From the NCBI RefSeq assembly GCF_001561995.1, contig NZ_LLWC01000026.1:62001-126000 (forward strand): a stretch of 64,000 bases of DNA, written 5' to 3'. Position numbers and translations under genes: made by a program. Position 1 is the first letter of the stretch. Each line of letters opens with the position of its first letter. Positions 54,245 through 63,710 of the stretch are shown in pieces. Source of the stretch: Polycladidibacter hongkongensis. Lineage in GTDB: Bacteria > Pseudomonadota > Alphaproteobacteria > Rhizobiales > Stappiaceae. Below the pieces are notes generated by a model that worked only from the letters and a program-made list of their open reading frames with translations, had not been told where the DNA came from and did not search any database.

Positions 54245-55606
54245 TTATTCTGCCCTGATAAAAACAGTTGCTCGCCGAGAGCTCGTCACCATTTGGGAAA
54301 AAAGATTACGCAAGTCGTCTTGGGTGAGTGCCTCAATCGCAGCGAGGATCTGATCTGTATCGGGGACTGGCAGGCGCCCCACTAATGCTTTAAAGACATA
54401 ATCTGCACTATTTAACTTATCTGATCCATTGCGCAGCCTTGCAAGCAGCTGTCCTTTGATCCGTGCAAATTCCGGCTCCGGCATGTCTAAAAACTGCAAG
54501 TTATCAAGAAATTGCAATACCGTGCGCTTGGCATCCCCAAGGCTTGTTTCGCTTGACGTTTTTGCGTTTAGGGTGAGCAGCAGATCAGATGCGCTGATCA
54601 TTTCAAGGTTTAAATCAAGAGTATTAATCTGGTAATCGTCATAGTAGAGCGCTCCGACCATGCCATAGGCAGAGCGGTCCTGCAAAAAGTCAGAGGCAAG
54701 AAGAATAAGCGCTTCGAATTTATTCACGTCGACATCGCTATTCACGCGGGTCCGTTGGCTCAGGTAAAATCTCGATGTGGCGATCGTTGGTACCGTAATT
54801 TCCTGATGCAGCTGGCCATTGGTGAAGGGAAGCGTAAATTGTTGAGGGGGAGACCAAGGTTGCTGAGACATATCGTGCTGCTGCGTGGAGGCGCGGGCCC
54901 ATGCTGTATTCACCAACTCCCGAGCCCTTGCCCAGCGTTCGGGCGTTAACAAAATCAAGTGCCCTTTGCGCAATTGATGCGTTTTTCGATGGCTGAGGAT
55001 GGCCATAGGGGGCTTGAAAGCGGCAATTGATTGCGGCGTACCTAAAGGGTCGCGCCGCATGCGTTCATCTTGAAAGATAAATGCCCCGGTATTGGTCCAA
55101 ATGTCTCTAGCTTGTTCATCGCGGACCCGGAATTCATACTCTCGCTTGACAATTTCCCGTTCGGCGATGATCTCATCATAGTGTAGCTTGAGCGCTTGCG
55201 TGTGGCGCAGAACATTGGCCAAGGCCTCCTCAGGAATGGTAGAGCTGCTGCTGTAATAGGTTGCCAAGCGCGTTGTCCACGCGCCATCATGAGGAGCGAT
55301 GGCTTTGGATCTGTGCTTGTTTGCATTGCGTACTGCCAAGTGCTCGACAAAATGCGGCAGGCCATGCACTTTGTCATTATCATATTCACCGTGTTGGAAA
55401 ATAAGAGTGGCACGGGTTTCTTGCAAGTCAGGCACATAAACATACCACAAGCTGGCAAACGGGCTGCCAGAAATCGATGTAATTGTGTTTGGAGACATTT
55501 GCTGTTCGCAGCCAATAAACAACAGTAAGCATAGTGATATTGTTAGCCTTTTGGCAAAACAAAAGCATGAGCCCAAAAAATCACTCAGCAGGATACAATT
55601 ATACAT
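54245..55606 (-). CDS. M16 zinc metallopeptidase lipoprotein
   Basis: 453 residues. Lipoprotein signal with lipobox cysteine at about Cys33 (LLLFIGC). Zinc site HFVEH at residues 85-89 (HxxEH) with a downstream glutamate in EIIAEREIVKREYE, the M16 arrangement. The C-terminal half is the second M16-like domain (SLGDAKRTVLQFLDNLQFLD). It is anchored on the inner face of the outer membrane or in the inner membrane. The inactive partner gene follows immediately (TAA then ATG). The substrate is unknown. Confidence 0.88.
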   Translation of the reverse strand: MYNCILLSDFLGSCFCFAKRLTISLCLLLFIGCEQQMSPNTITSISGSPFASLWYVYVPDLQETRATLIFQHGEYDNDKVHGLPHFVEHLAVRNANKHRSKAIAPHDGAWTTRLATYYSSSSTIPEEALANVLRHTQALKLHYDEIIAEREIVKREYEFRVRDEQARDIWTNTGAFIFQDERMRRDPLGTPQSIAAFKPPMAILSHRKTHQLRKGHLILLTPERWARARELVNTAWARASTQQHDMSQQPWSPPQQFTLPFTNGQLHQEITVPTIATSRFYLSQRTRVNSDVDVNKFEALILLASDFLQDRSAYGMVGALYYDDYQINTLDLNLEMISASDLLLTLNAKTSSETSLGDAKRTVLQFLDNLQFLDMPEPEFARIKGQLLARLRNGSDKLNSADYVFKALVGRLPVPDTDQILAAIEALTQDDLRNLFSQMVTSSRRATVFIRAE

Positions 55607-55709
55607 ATTAAAGGAGCCAACATTATTAAACTGACTTGTACAACATCTTTTGAAACAATAGTATTATACCTAAAATGTACAATAGTATTTTCGTTGAGAC
55701 AAATTAGTC

Positions 55710-56300
55710 ATGGGCACAAATATTGACAGACAATTCGCTATATTTGATGTAGGTGCCACCGAGGCTCCGCGCCAATACACCATAAGCAGCGCCAGATTGC
55801 AACTCAGAGCGCCAAAGCTAACGGATTGCGCAGCCTCGCAAGCGCTGTGGTCGGATCCGCTGGTGTATCGCTATATTCGCGAAGTGCCACAAACCTACGC
55901 CAAAGCGCATGCCCGGCTGATGACATATGCTGGCCTGTGGGCGTTGCATGGTTATGGCTATTTTTGCGTTGAAGAACGTGACAGCGGCAAGTTCGTTGGT
56001 GAAGCCGGCTTTGGCAGTTTTGACCGCGGGCTCGGGACGCATTTTGATGATGCCCCAGAGGCGGGCTGGGTGATGTGTTCACAAATTCATGGCAACGGTT
56101 ATGGGCGGGAGCTGCTGCAAATGCTTTGCTATTTTGCTGATGAGGTGGCGAAATTTCCGCGAAGTGTTGCAATGATCGATCCACATAATGCAGCGTCGCT
56201 GGCAGTAGCGCGCCGTGCCGGTTTCAAGGCCTATGACAAAGCCTCATTTGAGGATAGTGAAGTGTTGCTGTTTGAAAGGCTACGCGGGGCGCGGGCCTAA
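55710..56300 (+). CDS. GNAT acetyltransferase, RimJ/RimL type
   Basis: 196 residues. GNAT fold with the acetyl-CoA loop around HGNGYGRELLQMLCYFADEV and the late N-A-A-S-L-A-V-A-R-R-A-G-F motif, as in RimJ/RimL ribosomal-protein acetyltransferases and relatives. The target is not predictable. The ribosome site is weak. An AT-rich gap separates it from the divergent M16 genes. Confidence 0.88.
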   Translation: MGTNIDRQFAIFDVGATEAPRQYTISSARLQLRAPKLTDCAASQALWSDPLVYRYIREVPQTYAKAHARLMTYAGLWALHGYGYFCVEERDSGKFVGEAGFGSFDRGLGTHFDDAPEAGWVMCSQIHGNGYGRELLQMLCYFADEVAKFPRSVAMIDPHNAASLAVARRAGFKAYDKASFEDSEVLLFERLRGARA

Positions 56301-56367
56301 GGTTGTGTTTGCCCCTGCCCTCCTATAGGGATTGGCATAGGGTCGATAACAGCTGCGAAGCCAGAGC

Positions 56368-56874
56368 ATGAAAAAGTACGACAAGATTTACCAGAAGGAT
56401 CCGGATTATTTCGGGCACACTTCCAAGCAATTTACCACCACTATCAACGCGTTTGACTTTAAAGAGGGGCTTGTGTTGGATATTGGTGCCGGACAGGGGC
56501 GGGACGCGCTCTATTTGGCCGCCAAGGGACACAAGGTAATTGCCGTTGATAGCTGCGCGACGGGCCTTGAACAATTGCGGGAGCGGGCTGAGGAGAAGAA
56601 TTTCCCGATCGAAATCGTACATCGGGATGCGCTTGGCTATACACCGCCCAAAGATCTTGACGCGATTGTTCTGGACCAGTTTTTCCATGAAGTGCCGAAC
56701 AATGCCAAGGTTCCATTTCTTAAACGTATGATGGCGCATCTACGCCCGGACGGCTATTTGCTCATTGCCGACGAGAAAAGCGTCCTGCCCATGCTTCGCA
56801 GTGCATTGAAAGAAGCGAAGTGGGATTTCATTCGCGACAAGAACGGCGTGCTGTTTGCGTTAAAACCGGTGTAA
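56368..56874 (+). CDS. Class I SAM-dependent methyltransferase
   Basis: 168 residues, small. Motif I VLDIGAGQGRDALYLAAKGH (about 35-54), the acidic end of strand 2 (VIAVD) and a motif IV-like AIVLDQFFHEVP. Resembles TehB/UbiE-type short methyltransferases, but the substrate is unknown. It lies 67 bases after the acetyltransferase gene and may be co-transcribed. Confidence 0.88.
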   Translation: MKKYDKIYQKDPDYFGHTSKQFTTTINAFDFKEGLVLDIGAGQGRDALYLAAKGHKVIAVDSCATGLEQLRERAEEKNFPIEIVHRDALGYTPPKDLDAIVLDQFFHEVPNNAKVPFLKRMMAHLRPDGYLLIADEKSVLPMLRSALKEAKWDFIRDKNGVLFALKPV

Positions 56875-57255
56875 CACCGTACAAACAAACCAATCCGTAT
56901 ACATTAGTGCCTGTGAGCTTTATCGGTTTATGCGATGTTTTCTCAACAGGCACCTTCACAACTAAGTGAGGGGATGTGAAGGGCGTCGCTCGCAGCCTCC
57001 GACATTTGTGAAACGGCACAGCTTCGAAATACTGATTCAATAACATATTTCAGCATGCAATTACCCATTGCAATCAATAGGATACCTAGGGCTACGCTAC
57101 AATTTCCTACAAGATCCAATTGTGGCAAAAATTAAGTGAAATTGTTCCCCGTAACTGAACAGTGCGTTTCAACTGTTTCCTCTAGAAGTTTTAGTCGAAG
57201 GCTGCGACATTCTGTGCAACCCAGACACATTAATCTGATCTAAGAGGAATACACG
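56875..57255. other. Intergenic region upstream of the YceI operon
   Basis: 381 bases; must contain the YceI promoter. I see no hairpin with a T run and no protein-like frame. Confidence 0.5.
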
Positions 57256-57831
57256 ATGAAACACTTGCAAGCTTTGACCTTCGCCGCTGCGACACTTGTT
57301 GCAACTACAGCCTTTGCTGCGCCGGTTGAATATGCTTTTGACAAAAGCCACTCCAATATTGCCTTTTCCTACAACCACCTTGGCTATTCCATCACCGATG
57401 GCCGCTTTAAAGAGTGGGATGGCACGCTGATTATCGACGAAGACGCACCAGAAAACTCATCTGTCGAAGTCACAATTGACATGAATAGCCTGGACACTTT
57501 TTGGGAGAAACGCGACGCACATATCAAGTCTGGTGATTTTCTTGATGTGGCGAATTTCCCAGAGGCAACCTTCAAGAGCACCAAGGTAGAAAAGGTAAGT
57601 GACGATGCACTTGCTGTGACAGGTGATCTGACCATTCATGGCGTGACCAAGCCAGTCGTACTGGATGTGAAAGTGCACAAGATTGCTGAGCACCCGATGG
57701 CCAAGAAGCGGGCTGCGGGCTTTGCAGCGACGACTTCTATTCTACGCTCTGAATTTGGCGTAAGTGCGTTTATTCCAAATGTTGGCGATGAGATCACCAT
57801 CTCTATTCAAGCTGAGACTTTGAAGAAGTAA
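57256..57831 (+). CDS. YceI-family periplasmic protein (copy 1)
   Basis: 191 residues with a signal peptide (1-21, ending AFA) and the YceI lipocalin-like barrel (YAFDKSHSNIAFSYNHLGYS, VTGDLTIHGVTKPVVLDV). YceI proteins bind polyprenyl chains such as ubiquinone and are often paired with cytochrome b561, as here. GAGGAA precedes the ATG. The second YceI gene lies after the cytochrome gene and is only distantly similar. Confidence 0.93.
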   Translation: MKHLQALTFAAATLVATTAFAAPVEYAFDKSHSNIAFSYNHLGYSITDGRFKEWDGTLIIDEDAPENSSVEVTIDMNSLDTFWEKRDAHIKSGDFLDVANFPEATFKSTKVEKVSDDALAVTGDLTIHGVTKPVVLDVKVHKIAEHPMAKKRAAGFAATTSILRSEFGVSAFIPNVGDEITISIQAETLKK

Positions 57832-57922
57832 CTGACCCAACTTAGAGCCATGCGTCACGAGTAGGTGCATGGCTCTGTTTTTGGTTCAAAAACCACTAGG
57901 TTTTCTTTTTGAGCGTACTGCG

Positions 57923-58492
57923 ATGCTAAAAAATACAAAAAAAAGTTATGGCTGGATTGCCATTGCCCTCCACTGGTCGATCGCCCTCATCATTATCGGA
58001 ATGCTTGCCTTTGGCTTTTATATGAGCAGCCTCAACCCGTTTGACCCGGGGGTGTTTGAGCTGTTTCAGCTGCACAAGTCCATCGGCTTCACTTTGCTTG
58101 CGCTTGTGCTCGTGCGATTGGTTAATCGGTTTTGCATGACAACGCCGCGCTTGCCAGAGAGTATGCGCCCGATCGAGCGCGCCTTGGCGCATTTGGGTCA
58201 CCTTGGTCTTTATGGCTTGATGTTGCTTATGCCTATCACTGGGTGGATGATGGTTTCCGCCTCCCCATTTAACATTCCGACGATTTGGTTCGGTCTGTTT
58301 GAGGTACCGCACCTACCGGTTCCTGCGGTGCTTGGTGATAAAGAGGCAGCATCAGAACTAATGAAGACTTTCCATGCGTTGGGAGCCTTTGCCTTTATCG
58401 CGGTTATCCTAGGGCATGTACTGGCCGCACTTAAGCATCACCTTATTAACAAAGATGGTGTGCTCTTACGCATGTTACGCCCACAACAATAG
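57923..58492 (+). CDS. Cytochrome b561 family protein
   Basis: 189 residues with four membrane helices and histidines placed for two haems (ALHWSIALII, LFQLHKSIGF, MKTFHALGAFAFIAVILGH). It probably moves electrons between quinone and a periplasmic partner. The frame is open to 57869, but ATG 57923 gives the usual N-terminus. It is flanked by YceI genes 91 and 41 bases away. Confidence 0.92.
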   Translation: MLKNTKKSYGWIAIALHWSIALIIIGMLAFGFYMSSLNPFDPGVFELFQLHKSIGFTLLALVLVRLVNRFCMTTPRLPESMRPIERALAHLGHLGLYGLMLLMPITGWMMVSASPFNIPTIWFGLFEVPHLPVPAVLGDKEAASELMKTFHALGAFAFIAVILGHVLAALKHHLINKDGVLLRMLRPQQ

Positions 58493-58533
58493 AGTATCCG
58501 GGCCCTGACCACCACTTTCTAAGGAAAGAAATC

Positions 58534-59100
58534 ATGGAAGTTCGTAGGTTGTTTGGAATTCTGGTCGCTGGTCTTTGTGTACTTGGCAGCACTGCGCTAG
58601 CGTCGGCAAGTGAATGGCAAGTTGATCAGGCAAGCAGTTCAATTGCGTTTACCGCATCGCAAGGCGGAAACGAAATCAAGGGAAGCTTTGACAGTTGGTC
58701 TGCTGAGATTCGCTTTGATCCTGATGCATTGAGCGAAGCGCAGATCTCGGCCTCAGTCGAGCTTGGTTCGGTAAAGACCGGCACATCGCAAATCGAAAGC
58801 GCATTAGCCTCGGCTGAGTGGTTTAATGCATCTGCCTTCCCGCAAGCAGTGTTTACGAGCACAAGTGTGAAACCGGGCCCTGATGGTGGCTATGTACTGA
58901 ACGGAGAGCTGTCGCTGAAAGGCATTGTGCTGCCTGTTACGCTGCCCTTTTCCCTGGAAATTGACGGAGACAAGGCGGTTGCCGAAGGGACAGTGGAGTT
59001 GATGCGCGATGCCTTTAAAATTGGCGAAGGCACTTCTGCTGGACAAGTTGCGCTGCCGGTCAATGTGCAATTGCACATCGAGGCGACACGGGTGCCGTAA
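58534..59100 (+). CDS. YceI-family periplasmic protein (copy 2)
   Basis: 188 residues, signal peptide (about 1-26) and the YceI barrel (EWQVDQASSSIAFTASQGGN, GGYVLNGELSLKGIVLPVTL). It has the same fold as copy 1 but low identity, so the pair is old. AAGGAAAG precedes the ATG. A strong terminator follows, closing the YceI-cytochrome-YceI transcript. Confidence 0.93.
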   Translation: MEVRRLFGILVAGLCVLGSTALASASEWQVDQASSSIAFTASQGGNEIKGSFDSWSAEIRFDPDALSEAQISASVELGSVKTGTSQIESALASAEWFNASAFPQAVFTSTSVKPGPDGGYVLNGELSLKGIVLPVTLPFSLEIDGDKAVAEGTVELMRDAFKIGEGTSAGQVALPVNVQLHIEATRVP

Positions 59101-59130
59101 CCACGCCTTCCTTCCTGTTGGAACAACAAA

Positions 59131-59158
59131 GAAGCCCGCACTGTCGCGGGCTTTTTTG
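59131..59158 (+). terminator. Intrinsic terminator of the YceI operon
   Basis: AAGCCCGC, ACTGTC loop, GCGGGCTT and a run of T. Confidence 0.92.
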
Positions 59159-59320
59159 TTTGGGCGTCCGTTTTCCACTAATTGCCAATGGCCTCATGGC
59201 GATAATCCGGCGATAAGCACAAAAACTTAGCGCGGCGCTTTGCCCGCAGGCAATTTGCCGTTACAACCACAGCTGAGAATTGCCTAGAGAACACTCTTTG
59301 CCAAAAAAAGAGAACAGCTT

Positions 59321-60955
59321 ATGCCAGAGACCACCGCACCTGACTACGTTCACTCCTCATTATTTCCGCTCAACGAGGACAAGACCAAGTACCGCAAACT
59401 TACCAGCGATCACGTGAGCGAGATCGCTTTTGATGGCACCTCATTGCTAAAGGTTGAAGACGAGGGCCTCCGCCTGTTGGCCGAGGAGGCATTTGCCGAT
59501 ATCAACCACTTCCTGCGAGCGGAACATCTGGAGCAATTGCGCAAAATTCTTGATGATCCAGAAGCAACGGAGAACGACAAGTTCGTTGCCTATGACCTGC
59601 TGAAAAACGCCAATATCTCCTCAGCGGGCGTGTTGCCAATGTGTCAGGATACCGGCACTGCTATTGTGATGGGCAAGCGTGGTCGACGCGTGTGGACCAG
59701 TGGCAATGACGAAGCCGCCCTTGGGGAGGGCGCGCGCGATGCTTACTTCAAAAAGAACCTGCGCTATTCGCAATTAGCGCCGATTTCCATGTTTGAAGAG
59801 AAAAACACGCGCAACAATATGCCGGCGCAGATCGAGCTTTATAGCGAGGGCGAGGACGCCTACAAATTCCTGTTTATGGCGAAGGGCGGCGGCTCTGCGA
59901 ACAAGACCTTCCTGTTTCAGGGCACTCCAAGCCTGCTGACACCCGAGCGCCTGATGGAATTCATCAAGGAAAAAATCCTTACCCTTGGCACTTCCGCCTG
60001 CCCGCCCTACCACCTTGCTGTGGTGATTGGGGGGACTTCGGCAGAGCTAAACCTGAAGAGCGTGAAACTCGCCTCTGCCCGTTATCTGGATGAGTTGCCG
60101 GAGCAAGGCTCGGAGCTGGGGCATGCCTTCCGTGATAAAGAGATGGAAGCGCAGATCCACAAACTGACGCAGGCAACCGGCGTGGGTGCGCAATTTGGCG
60201 GTAAATACTTCTGCCACGATGTGCGGGTGATCCGCCTGCCACGGCACGGAGCATCGCTGCCAATTGGCATTGGGGTTTCTTGCTCTGCTGACCGTCAGGC
60301 AAAGGGAAAGATCACCAAGGACGGTATCTTTCTGGAGGATCTTGAGCGGCATCCGGAAAAGTATCTGCCGGAAATCAACGAGGATGCCTTGTCTGACAAA
60401 GTGGTCAAGGTTGATTTGACGCGGCCAATGCCGGAAATTTTGGCAGAGCTTTCCAAGCATCCGATCAAGACGCGGTTGTCGCTAACCGGACCGCTGATTG
60501 TGGCACGTGATCTGGCCCATTCCAAATTGCGTGACCGGCTGGAGGCTGGCGAACCGTTGCCGGATTACATCAAGAACCACCCTGTGTATTACGCCGGTCC
60601 GGCTAAGACACCTGAGGGCATGCCATCCGGCTCCTTCGGGCCAACCACTGCGGGGCGCATGGATGCTTATGTGGATCAGTTCCAAGCGGCAGGTGGTTCC
60701 ATGGTGATGCTGGCCAAGGGCAACCGCTCTGCGCAGGTTCGGCGCGCCTGTCAGGCGCATGGCGGCTTCTACCTTGGCTCCATTGGCGGACCAGCGGCGC
60801 GTCTTGCGCAGGATTGCATCAAAAAGGTTGAGGTAGTCGAGTTTGAAGAGCTTGGTATGGAAGCTGTCTGGCGCATCGAGGTTGAAGACTTCCCGGCCTT
60901 TATCGTTGTTGATGACAAGGGTAATGACTTTTTCAAGGAACTGCACCTGAGCTAG
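59321..60955 (+). CDS. fumA: Class I (iron-sulfur) fumarate hydratase
   Basis: 544 residues, the usual length of oxygen-sensitive class I fumarases. N-terminal iron-sulfur ligand Cys108 in [11 protein letters not shown], with further cysteines at about 228 (GTSACPPYH) and 326 (GVSCSADRQ); C-terminal half [20 protein letters not shown] and [12 protein letters not shown]. Catalyses fumarate to malate in the citric acid cycle. It stands alone with its own terminator. Confidence 0.96.
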   Translation: MPETTAPDYVHSSLFPLNEDKTKYRKLTSDHVSEIAFDGTSLLKVEDEGLRLLAEEAFADINHFLRAEHLEQLRKILDDPEATENDKFVAYDLLKNANISSAGVLPMCQDTGTAIVMGKRGRRVWTSGNDEAALGEGARDAYFKKNLRYSQLAPISMFEEKNTRNNMPAQIELYSEGEDAYKFLFMAKGGGSANKTFLFQGTPSLLTPERLMEFIKEKILTLGTSACPPYHLAVVIGGTSAELNLKSVKLASARYLDELPEQGSELGHAFRDKEMEAQIHKLTQATGVGAQFGGKYFCHDVRVIRLPRHGASLPIGIGVSCSADRQAKGKITKDGIFLEDLERHPEKYLPEINEDALSDKVVKVDLTRPMPEILAELSKHPIKTRLSLTGPLIVARDLAHSKLRDRLEAGEPLPDYIKNHPVYYAGPAKTPEGMPSGSFGPTTAGRMDAYVDQFQAAGGSMVMLAKGNRSAQVRRACQAHGGFYLGSIGGPAARLAQDCIKKVEVVEFEELGMEAVWRIEVEDFPAFIVVDDKGNDFFKELHLS

Positions 60956-60990
60956 CGTCAGACGCAGTGCATCTACAACATCTACGCTTT

Positions 60991-61021
60991 AAAGGGGAGG
61001 CTAAACGGCCTTCCCTTTTTC
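60991..61021 (+). terminator. Intrinsic terminator after fumarase
   Basis: AAAGGGGAGGC, TAAAC loop, GGCCTTCCCTTT: eleven pairs with one G-T, followed by T. The rest of 60956-61250 shows nothing else. Confidence 0.85.
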
Positions 61022-61250
61022 GTTCACCTGTGCGTTTTTACTGCGGATGTCCTGAGTTTGGTTCAATTTTATTCTTATTGAAATGTGCCTTGCAGGAGGA
61101 TGTTTAGGACAGGAGAACAAAGGTGCACTGGTCGTGCTTTTTTGCTGCCGCGAGGTGGGCAGGCTTAACGGCTGCATAGCGTTTCTATGAAAATCCTTGG
61201 CTTATGCGGGGCATTTACTCCCGCCACCCATAAGAAACCAAGGAATTACT

Positions 61251-61844
61251 ATGCACGTATTAAAAAAAATGGCCTTGCTCGGCGCAGCGTTGTTGCTAGC
61301 GGCAAGCAGTGCGCAAGCAGCATCCAACTACTTCTTCGACCCGATAACAAAGAAACGGGTTACTTATGGCGCGGCCCATCACGGCAAATCACCGATCAAG
61401 CGCAAGCTGGTGCGATATCCAAGCGCCCTACCCTCTGGCACCATTCTTGTGAAAACGAACGAGCGCCGCCTCTACCATATTCGCGGGAACGGTACTGCGA
61501 TGGTTTACGGGGTTGGCGTCGGCCGTGATGGCTTTCAGTGGGCCGGCACGCACCGTATCACCCGCAAGGCGGAGTGGCCGAGCTGGTCGCCACCGGCGGT
61601 AATGATTGCGCGCGAGCGGCGTAAAGGGCGGATCCTGCCGAGCTATATGGAAGGCGGGCCCAATAACCCCCTAGGCGCGCGGGCAATGTATATCGGCAGC
61701 ACCATCTATCGCATCCATGGGTCAAACGAGCCTTGGACCATTGGCACCGCAGTCTCCTCGGGTTGTATCCGCATGGCAAATGAGGATGTGATCCACCTTT
61801 ACGAGAACGTATCTGTTGGTGCCCGAGTTATTGTACAGCACTAA
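61251..61844 (+). CDS. L,D-transpeptidase (YkuD domain)
   Basis: 197 residues with a signal peptide (1-24, ending AQA). The YkuD motif is complete: His156-Gly157 and S-S-G-C-I-R-M with catalytic Cys172. It crosslinks peptidoglycan 3-3 or attaches proteins. The frame is open to 61197, but ATG 61251 has AAGGAA five bases upstream and gives a proper signal peptide. Confidence 0.94.
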   Translation: MHVLKKMALLGAALLLAASSAQAASNYFFDPITKKRVTYGAAHHGKSPIKRKLVRYPSALPSGTILVKTNERRLYHIRGNGTAMVYGVGVGRDGFQWAGTHRITRKAEWPSWSPPAVMIARERRKGRILPSYMEGGPNNPLGARAMYIGSTIYRIHGSNEPWTIGTAVSSGCIRMANEDVIHLYENVSVGARVIVQH

Positions 61845-61926
61845 CTATCGCTAGCATAAACTGCGAAACAGAGAGCAGGACGCGGTATGCGCCTGCCCTT
61901 TGCCTCAGCTGGCGATATTTGTTGCG

Positions 61927-62289
61927 CTAGTGCTCTCGGCTTGCACCAGCTGAGGCGAGCTCCTCTATATACACTTGCCAGTTGGCCGCAAAATTTATCG
62001 CTAGCTCCTGAAGATAGGTCCAGCTGTAAATGCCAGTGTTGTGCATATCATCAAAGACAAGGCGGACCGCGTAGTTTCCCTGGGGCAGGACCTCCAGTAT
62101 TTTTACATCAGCTTTGCCCGATACAAGTTTTTTTTGATCTGCTGCGTGCCCTTGCACTTCGGCAGATGGGGAGTGCGTACGCAGGTACTCGGCAGAAAGC
62201 TTGATACTTGTATTATCATCAAATTCAATCAGTAGATGCTGCCGGTCTTTCTGCAGACGAATTTCAACCGGCCAAATATATGTTTTCAT
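61927..62289 (-). CDS. DUF971 family protein
   Basis: 120 residues. Matches DUF971 (gamma-butyrobetaine hydroxylase-like N-terminal domain): WPVEIRLQKDRQHLLIEFDD, LSAEYLRTHSPSAE, GNYAVRLVFDDMHNTGIYSW. These proteins occur near iron-sulfur and molybdenum-cofactor genes, consistent with divergent moaA here. The frame extends upstream to 62658, but ATG 62289 has GAGAAG in front and matches the family length. Confidence 0.9.
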   Translation of the reverse strand: MKTYIWPVEIRLQKDRQHLLIEFDDNTSIKLSAEYLRTHSPSAEVQGHAADQKKLVSGKADVKILEVLPQGNYAVRLVFDDMHNTGIYSWTYLQELAINFAANWQVYIEELASAGASREH

Positions 62290-62403
62290 TAGCACTTCTC
62301 GCTTGTTACGCAATGTCATTTGGTGTCGCTCAGAACCGATAGTATGTGTTATAATCGCTGGATTATTTAAATTTATTAATGCTTCCGAGGGGTAAATTGA
62401 GTT

Positions 62404-62433
62404 TTGACAAATTCTGGCCTCAGGTTTTATGCT
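62404..62433 (+). promoter_or_regulatory. Candidate sigma-70 promoter of moaA
   Basis: TTGACA (62404-62409), 18 bases, TATGCT (62428-62433), about 105 bases before the moaA start. No Moco riboswitch was recognised. Confidence 0.5.
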
Positions 62434-62538
62434 AATGGTTTGCATCTGCCATCCCGCTTTAAAGTGGTCACGCAACGTTGCATTGCAAATGCAGAAAATG
62501 AACTTTTCTGTGACAACGCATTTTTGGAGAGACGAATA

Positions 62539-63627
62539 GTGACACGGCAAACAGTTTCCTCTCACGAGCCCGCGAATTTTGCAGGCAAAATTCAAGTTGG
62601 ACAGGATGCAAAAGCTGCACCAACCGAGGCGCCGCTGATTGACCCGTTTGGCCGCCATGTGAGCTATTTACGTGTGTCTGTGACAGATCGTTGTGACTTG
62701 CGCTGTGTGTATTGCATGGCGGAGAATATGAGCTTTTTGCCCAAAAAGGAAGTATTGTCGCTGGAGGAACTGGACCGGCTGTGCTCGGCCTTTGTTCGGC
62801 GGGGTGTAAAGCGGCTGCGCCTGACCGGTGGTGAACCTTTGGTACGCAAAAACATAATATCGTTTATCCGCGCTATGGGGCGGCACTTGGACAGCGGCGC
62901 TCTACAGGAACTCACGCTAACCACGAATGGCACCCAGCTGCATCGTTTTGCCCATGAGCTTTATGATTGCGGGGTGAGGCGGATCAACGTTTCGCTTGAT
63001 ACGCTAGACGCAGAAAAATTCCATGAAGTGACGCGGTGGGGCAACCTGCAAAAGGTGCTGGATGGCATCAAAGTTGCCAAGGATGCAGGCCTCAAGATCA
63101 AGATCAACTGTGTGGCGCTGAAAGGCTTCAATGACGACGAACTGCTTGATCTGGTGGCGTGGTCACACGGGGATGGGCACGATATCACATTTATCGAGAC
63201 CATGCCGATGGGCGAGATTGATGGGGATCGAAACGAGCAATTTCTTTCGCTTGCGCAGGTGCGTGAGCGCATTGCCTCTCGCTACAGTCTTTCGGCCAGC
63301 AGCCATGTTACCGGAGGGCCGGCGCGCTATGAACGGATTGCCGAGACTGGCGGGCGCGTTGGGTTTATCACGCCGATGTCGCATAATTTCTGTGAAAGTT
63401 GTAACCGCGTGCGGGTGACTTGCACAGGCCAGCTTTATCTATGTCTTGGGCAAGATGACCGGGCTGATTTGCGGGCGGCGCTGCGGGCATCTGAAGCAGA
63501 TGATGTGCTGGAAGCGGCAATTGAAGCGGCTGTGGCGCGCAAGCCCATGGGGCATGATTTTGTCATTGAACGGGGGGTAAACACGCCCGGGTCGGTCAGC
63601 AGGCACATGAGTGTCACGGGCGGGTAA
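62539..63627 (+). CDS. moaA: GTP 3',8-cyclase MoaA
   Basis: 362 residues. Radical-SAM cluster Cys52-x3-Cys56-x2-Cys59 ([11 protein letters not shown]), [10 protein letters not shown], the second cluster CESC-x13-C ([10 protein letters not shown]) and the C-terminal Gly-Gly needed for activity. First step of molybdenum-cofactor synthesis. The start is a GTG with GGAGA eight bases upstream; the frame is open to 62404, but that part includes the promoter and is not family-like. The N-terminal 35 residues are longer than usual. Confidence 0.95.
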   Translation: MTRQTVSSHEPANFAGKIQVGQDAKAAPTEAPLIDPFGRHVSYLRVSVTDRCDLRCVYCMAENMSFLPKKEVLSLEELDRLCSAFVRRGVKRLRLTGGEPLVRKNIISFIRAMGRHLDSGALQELTLTTNGTQLHRFAHELYDCGVRRINVSLDTLDAEKFHEVTRWGNLQKVLDGIKVAKDAGLKIKINCVALKGFNDDELLDLVAWSHGDGHDITFIETMPMGEIDGDRNEQFLSLAQVRERIASRYSLSASSHVTGGPARYERIAETGGRVGFITPMSHNFCESCNRVRVTCTGQLYLCLGQDDRADLRAALRASEADDVLEAAIEAAVARKPMGHDFVIERGVNTPGSVSRHMSVTGG

Positions 63628-63690
63628 GGGAATGGCGGCCTCAAAGACATGATCTCCACCAGAGGTTGAAGCTTGTAACACTTCGCTTGG

Positions 63691-63710
63691 ACCACTAGAA
63701 GTGGTTTTGT
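63691..63710. terminator. Hairpin at the IS200-remnant end / after moaA
   Basis: ACCACT-AGA-AGTGGT then TTTTG on the plus strand. It can serve moaA as terminator; it is also placed like the end hairpin of an IS200 element. Confidence 0.5.
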
